DNA of 32,971 nucleotides, from positions 1-32,971 of the forward strand of contig CAZWLL010000025.1 in the NCBI GenBank assembly GCA_964634795.1, written 5' to 3'. A model generated the notes under the pieces. That model did not search any database, had not been told where the DNA came from, and was given only the letters and a program-made list of their open reading frames with translations. This DNA is from UMGS1696 sp964634795. Its GTDB lineage: Bacteria > Bacillota > Clostridia > Oscillospirales > CAG-272. This document shows, in pieces, positions 30,681-32,971 of the stretch (within the stretch, counting starts at the first letter, position 1; each line of letters begins with the position of its first letter). Made by a program: the position numbers and the translations under genes.

Positions 30681-31439
30681 TTATTTGTTCGAGAGTAAAT
30701 AATCCAGACAGCGGCGTCTGTAATCGGGGGCTTCGTCGTAAACACCGTGACCGAATTCGGAACTGTACAGATATAAACCGCATTTCAGCGCTTCGGCGAG
30801 CTGTACTGATCCATCGGGGGTTGTGACGTTATCGCCTTCCGCTCCGATTACGTAAGCGGGACACTTAATCTGTGATAACTCGTCAAAACAATTATAGCTC
30901 TTGCAGGCTTCGGCGAGTATAATAAACCTTCTGTATTCCTCGTCACTGATACCGAGATTTGATGTGACCAATATTTCACCGTATGCGGCTAAGGTTTTCG
31001 CGGAGTATACCTTTTCGGCGAAGCTGTTGAGCAGACCGATTTCATCCTTCTTTTCGGCAAGCTCTATCCATTCATCGATTACGTGATTGAAGTTGTCGTT
31101 AGGCTTAGCGAGCGTGGAGGCGAGAATCATTTTGTTTACCAGCTCGGGATGATCTATGGCAAGGTATAAAGCTATCATTCCGCCTTGCGACGCGCCGAAT
31201 ATATCGGCTTTTTCAATACCCAAAACCTTCATTGCGTCGGCAGTATCCATAGCCATATCTCTCACAGTATAGCCCGATGCAATATTGTCCGCTCTGTCGA
31301 AAACATATACGGTATATTTTTCGGTAAATTCATCGTATGCGGCTTTAATTGCGTCCGCGGCTCTCATAATACTGTGTATAGATAAACCCGGAAGAATAAC
31401 AAAGTTTTCTTTTCCGCTGCCGAATTTGATGTGCTTCAT
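30681..31439 (-). CDS. Alpha/beta hydrolase
   Basis: A 252-residue soluble hydrolase with a complete catalytic triad: nucleophile elbow GASQG with Ser84, Asp203 in GAEGDN, and His231 in FGHG. The oxyanion segment is ILPGLS (15-20). The VFDRADN region after strand 4 replaces the usual DxRGxGxS motif. The family includes esterases, lipases and haloperoxidase-like enzymes; the substrate is unknown. I placed the start at 31439, which has AAAGGAGA 7 bases upstream, rather than the ATG at 31478. It lies downstream of the M42 peptidase with a hairpin between the two. Confidence 0.88.
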   Translation of the reverse strand: MKHIKFGSGKENFVILPGLSIHSIMRAADAIKAAYDEFTEKYTVYVFDRADNIASGYTVRDMAMDTADAMKVLGIEKADIFGASQGGMIALYLAIDHPELVNKMILASTLAKPNDNFNHVIDEWIELAEKKDEIGLLNSFAEKVYSAKTLAAYGEILVTSNLGISDEEYRRFIILAEACKSYNCFDELSQIKCPAYVIGAEGDNVTTPDGSVQLAEALKCGLYLYSSEFGHGVYDEAPDYRRRCLDYLLSNK

Positions 31440-31466
31440 TTTATAATCTCCTTTAGCGAAAGTGAA

Positions 31467-31486
31467 AGCCGCCTGCATGGGCGGCT
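31467..31486 (-). terminator. Short GC hairpin between the M42 peptidase and hydrolase genes
   Basis: On the minus strand AGCCGCC and GGCGGCT form a 7-bp stem with a 6-base loop, followed by TTTCACTTT. It could terminate or attenuate transcription from the M42 gene into the hydrolase gene; the T-tract is interrupted. Confidence 0.55.
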
Positions 31487-31563
31487 GTTACTTTATCTCT
31501 TTTCATTTTCATGAAAATTATGCGCCGACTTAGGTTTATTCGGATTCGGCGGCATGTGAGGTC

Positions 31564-32601
31564 TTATATTTCAAGGTATCCCTTCAGAACCTTAAGCGAG
31601 TTATATACTCCGTCGATGTGTGAACGCTCATAACCGTGGCTGGCGTATACACCCGCACCTATTAAACCGTGTCGAATGTCGCTGCCTGCAGATAAGGTAG
31701 CCTCAACATCGGAACCGTAGAACGGATATATGTCAACTGCGTAGTCCGCTTCTTCGCGTTTCGCTGCTGCAATAAGCTTTCCTACAACTGCGTAAGAATA
31801 AGGGCCGCCCGAATCCTTCGCGCATATTGAAACCTGCTTTTCAGTACAGTTAAGTCCGTCACCGACACATCCCATGTCGACGGATATAGCCTCTGTTACA
31901 CCGGCGGGAACGGAACCCGCACCGCCGTGTCCGACTTCCTCGTAAACCGTTATATGAAGATATGTGCGGCGGGGAAGTGAAATGCTCTCATCCTTAATAA
32001 AACGCGCAAATCCGAGCAAAATACCGACTGACAGCTTATCGTCGAGAAAACGGCTTTTTATATAACCGCTTTCGGTGATTTTTGTTCTCGGGTCGAATGC
32101 GACTATATCTCCTACTTCGATTCCGAGAGCTTTTGTGTCATCCGCGGATTTAACATCCTCATCGAGTACGACCTCCGTTGTGCTCCAGCTTCTTTTGGTG
32201 TCGGAATAGCTTCCGTTAACATGCACGGAGGCGTTGCAGAGCTGTAAAGTGCCCTCGTAAATCTTGCCGTCTCTCGTATATACTCTGACGTTTTCGGTTT
32301 CGGCATTCTCGGCTCTCATTCCGCCGAGATTTGTAAGTCTCAGTCTGCCCGTGCCTTTGATTTCCGCTACCATTCCGCCGAGAGTATCGGTGTGAGCTTC
32401 AAGCAAGAGAGCATCATTATCGTCTTTTCCGCCTAAATCAACGAGTACTCCGCCCTTGACTGTAATTTCGGCTTTGAATCCGAGAGAAGAGAATTCGTTT
32501 TTCACCCATTCCGCAGCTTTGTCGGTAAATCCCGAGGGACTGTCTATAGCAAGCAGTTCAGATGCCTTTTCAGCGGCGTATACAGCATATTTTCTATCCA
32601 T
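31564..32601 (-). CDS. M42 family metallopeptidase (glutamyl/deblocking aminopeptidase-like)
   Basis: A 345-residue dinuclear metal aminopeptidase that trims peptides in the cytoplasm, usually as a large tetrahedral complex. Metal and catalytic residues are His70 and Asp72 (AHTDTLG), bridging Asp187 (SRFLDDKLS), Glu221-Glu222 (YEEVGHGG), Asp242 (SVDMG) and the C-terminal His (SHGYERSH, 322-328). The beta-barrel dimerisation insert spans about 75-175. Preferred substrate residues cannot be read. The start at 32601 follows AAGG by 7 bases. The ATG at 32823 is upstream of the promoter and is rejected. Confidence 0.93.
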   Translation of the reverse strand: MDRKYAVYAAEKASELLAIDSPSGFTDKAAEWVKNEFSSLGFKAEITVKGGVLVDLGGKDDNDALLLEAHTDTLGGMVAEIKGTGRLRLTNLGGMRAENAETENVRVYTRDGKIYEGTLQLCNASVHVNGSYSDTKRSWSTTEVVLDEDVKSADDTKALGIEVGDIVAFDPRTKITESGYIKSRFLDDKLSVGILLGFARFIKDESISLPRRTYLHITVYEEVGHGGAGSVPAGVTEAISVDMGCVGDGLNCTEKQVSICAKDSGGPYSYAVVGKLIAAAKREEADYAVDIYPFYGSDVEATLSAGSDIRHGLIGAGVYASHGYERSHIDGVYNSLKVLKGYLEI

Positions 32602-32706
32602 AATAATACCTTTCATTTTGTTTACCGAGCATCGTGGCAGACCGGTAAAATACATATAAACAATTTCCGCGAAAAATTGCGCAACTTTAAGAAAACGCCG
32701 ATTTGA

Positions 32707-32718
32707 TGCCAATTGGCA
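32707..32718. promoter_or_regulatory. 12-bp palindrome downstream of the M42 promoter
   Basis: TGCCAATTGGCA is a perfect palindrome lying about 20 bases downstream of the -10 in the leader, a plausible repressor operator. The leader is unusually long (about 130 bases). Confidence 0.4.
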
Positions 32719-32737
32719 AATTCTTACACGTACTATT

Positions 32738-32766
32738 ATTATACCACCGGCAATGTAAGTCATCAA
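32738..32766 (-). promoter_or_regulatory. Promoter of the M42 peptidase gene
   Basis: On the minus strand TTGATG (32761-32766), 17-bp spacer, TATAAT (32738-32743), with an extended -10 TG. Confidence 0.82.
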
Positions 32767-32835
32767 GCTTAATTTCGTGAACATAATGCCGAATGATATA
32801 CGGTAACAAGTAAATGTCAACATTAACCGTTAATC

Positions 32836-32971
32836 CTCAAAGAACGGAACTTGCACGTTTGCTATACGGCAAACGAGCAAGTTCGAGGAGGCGGTGGTTA
32901 TCTTTACTATTTAACTGAAGAATTTCCGCACTTGAATTTAAAGCTCAAAGAACGGAACTTGCACGTTTGCT
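32836..32971. repeat. Direct repeat with hairpin, cut by the window edge
   Basis: A 28-base sequence (starting CTCAAAGAACGG, ending CGTTTGCT) occurs at 32836-32863 and again at 32944-32971, exactly 108 bases apart. In the first copy, GAACTTGCACGTTTGC (32847-32862) pairs with 32869-32884, giving 16-base arms with a single A-A mismatch and a 6-base loop. The second copy is truncated by the window end, so the unit and copy number cannot be measured. It may be an interspersed palindromic repeat or the start of a tandem array. Confidence 0.85.

Noticed and set aside
31493..31555. 20-residue minus-strand ORF between the M42 peptidase and hydrolase genes
   Set aside because: No ribosome binding site and no recognisable features; too short to support.
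32814..32918. Small ORF of 34 residues crossing the repeat
   Set aside because: No ribosome binding site, it ends inside the repeat unit, and its Arg-rich sequence is explained by the hairpin arms. Likely a by-product of the repeat.
32836..32971. CRISPR array
   Set aside because: Only two copies of a 28-base repeat, separated by 80 bases that include the pairing arm of a long hairpin; no cas genes are in the window.

Overview
The window looks like a chromosomal segment of a low-to-mid GC Clostridia (Bacillota) bacterium, probably an anaerobic gut-type organism. The signs are AGGAGG-type ribosome binding sites, sigma-A promoters with 17-bp spacers (several with an extended -10), a threonyl T-box leader, a group II ECF transporter module, and small soluble or membrane proteins typical of Clostridia. 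Nothing in the sequence fixes the genus. No phage, transposase, plasmid or CRISPR genes were seen.

Layout. 1-152: start of a zinc-ribbon protein (minus, cut by the edge). 366-2799: minus-strand pair of a small membrane-anchored protein and a heavy-metal type P-type ATPase with an unusual metal-site motif. 3045-5030: intracellular GH31 glycosidase, convergent with a DMT exporter (5086-6003) across a shared terminator. 6396-18324: a dense colinear run on the plus strand behind one strong promoter: ruvC, a SAM methyltransferase, ecfA1-ecfA2-ecfT, truA, a membrane-anchored DUF5711-like protein, a CvpA-like protein, a ClpE-like AAA+ unfoldase, and an 884-residue P-type ATPase homologue that has lost every catalytic signature. 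18481-21057: a ribosomal-protection-type translational GTPase fused to a C-terminal NYN/YacP (Rae1-like) nuclease domain. 21196-24705: a three-gene operon with an unrecognised small protein, a PHP-domain phosphoesterase and a likely alpha/alpha-barrel protein of no family I recognise. 24786-26963: a GH95-like glycosidase (minus), divergent from a second DMT-type permease (27157-28101). 28256-28328: tRNA-Pro(GGG), divergent from a T-box leader plus thrS (28697-30592). 30681-32601: alpha/beta hydrolase and an M42 aminopeptidase (minus). 32836-32971: hairpin-bearing direct repeat running off the window.

Functional picture. Most of the window is housekeeping: Holliday junction resolution, RNA modification, vitamin uptake energising, proteolysis and tRNA charging. 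Mixed in are cytoplasmic glycan-processing genes (GH31, GH95-like, the PHP/alpha-alpha-barrel operon), none with a signal peptide, which suggests use of imported oligosaccharides. The two most unusual items lie side by side. One is the degenerate, apparently non-catalytic P-type ATPase at the end of the Clp-containing operon. The other is the GTPase-nuclease fusion just downstream, which by architecture would place an A-site mRNA endonuclease on an EF-G-like GTPase. All functional statements rest on reading motifs by eye; no database search was run.
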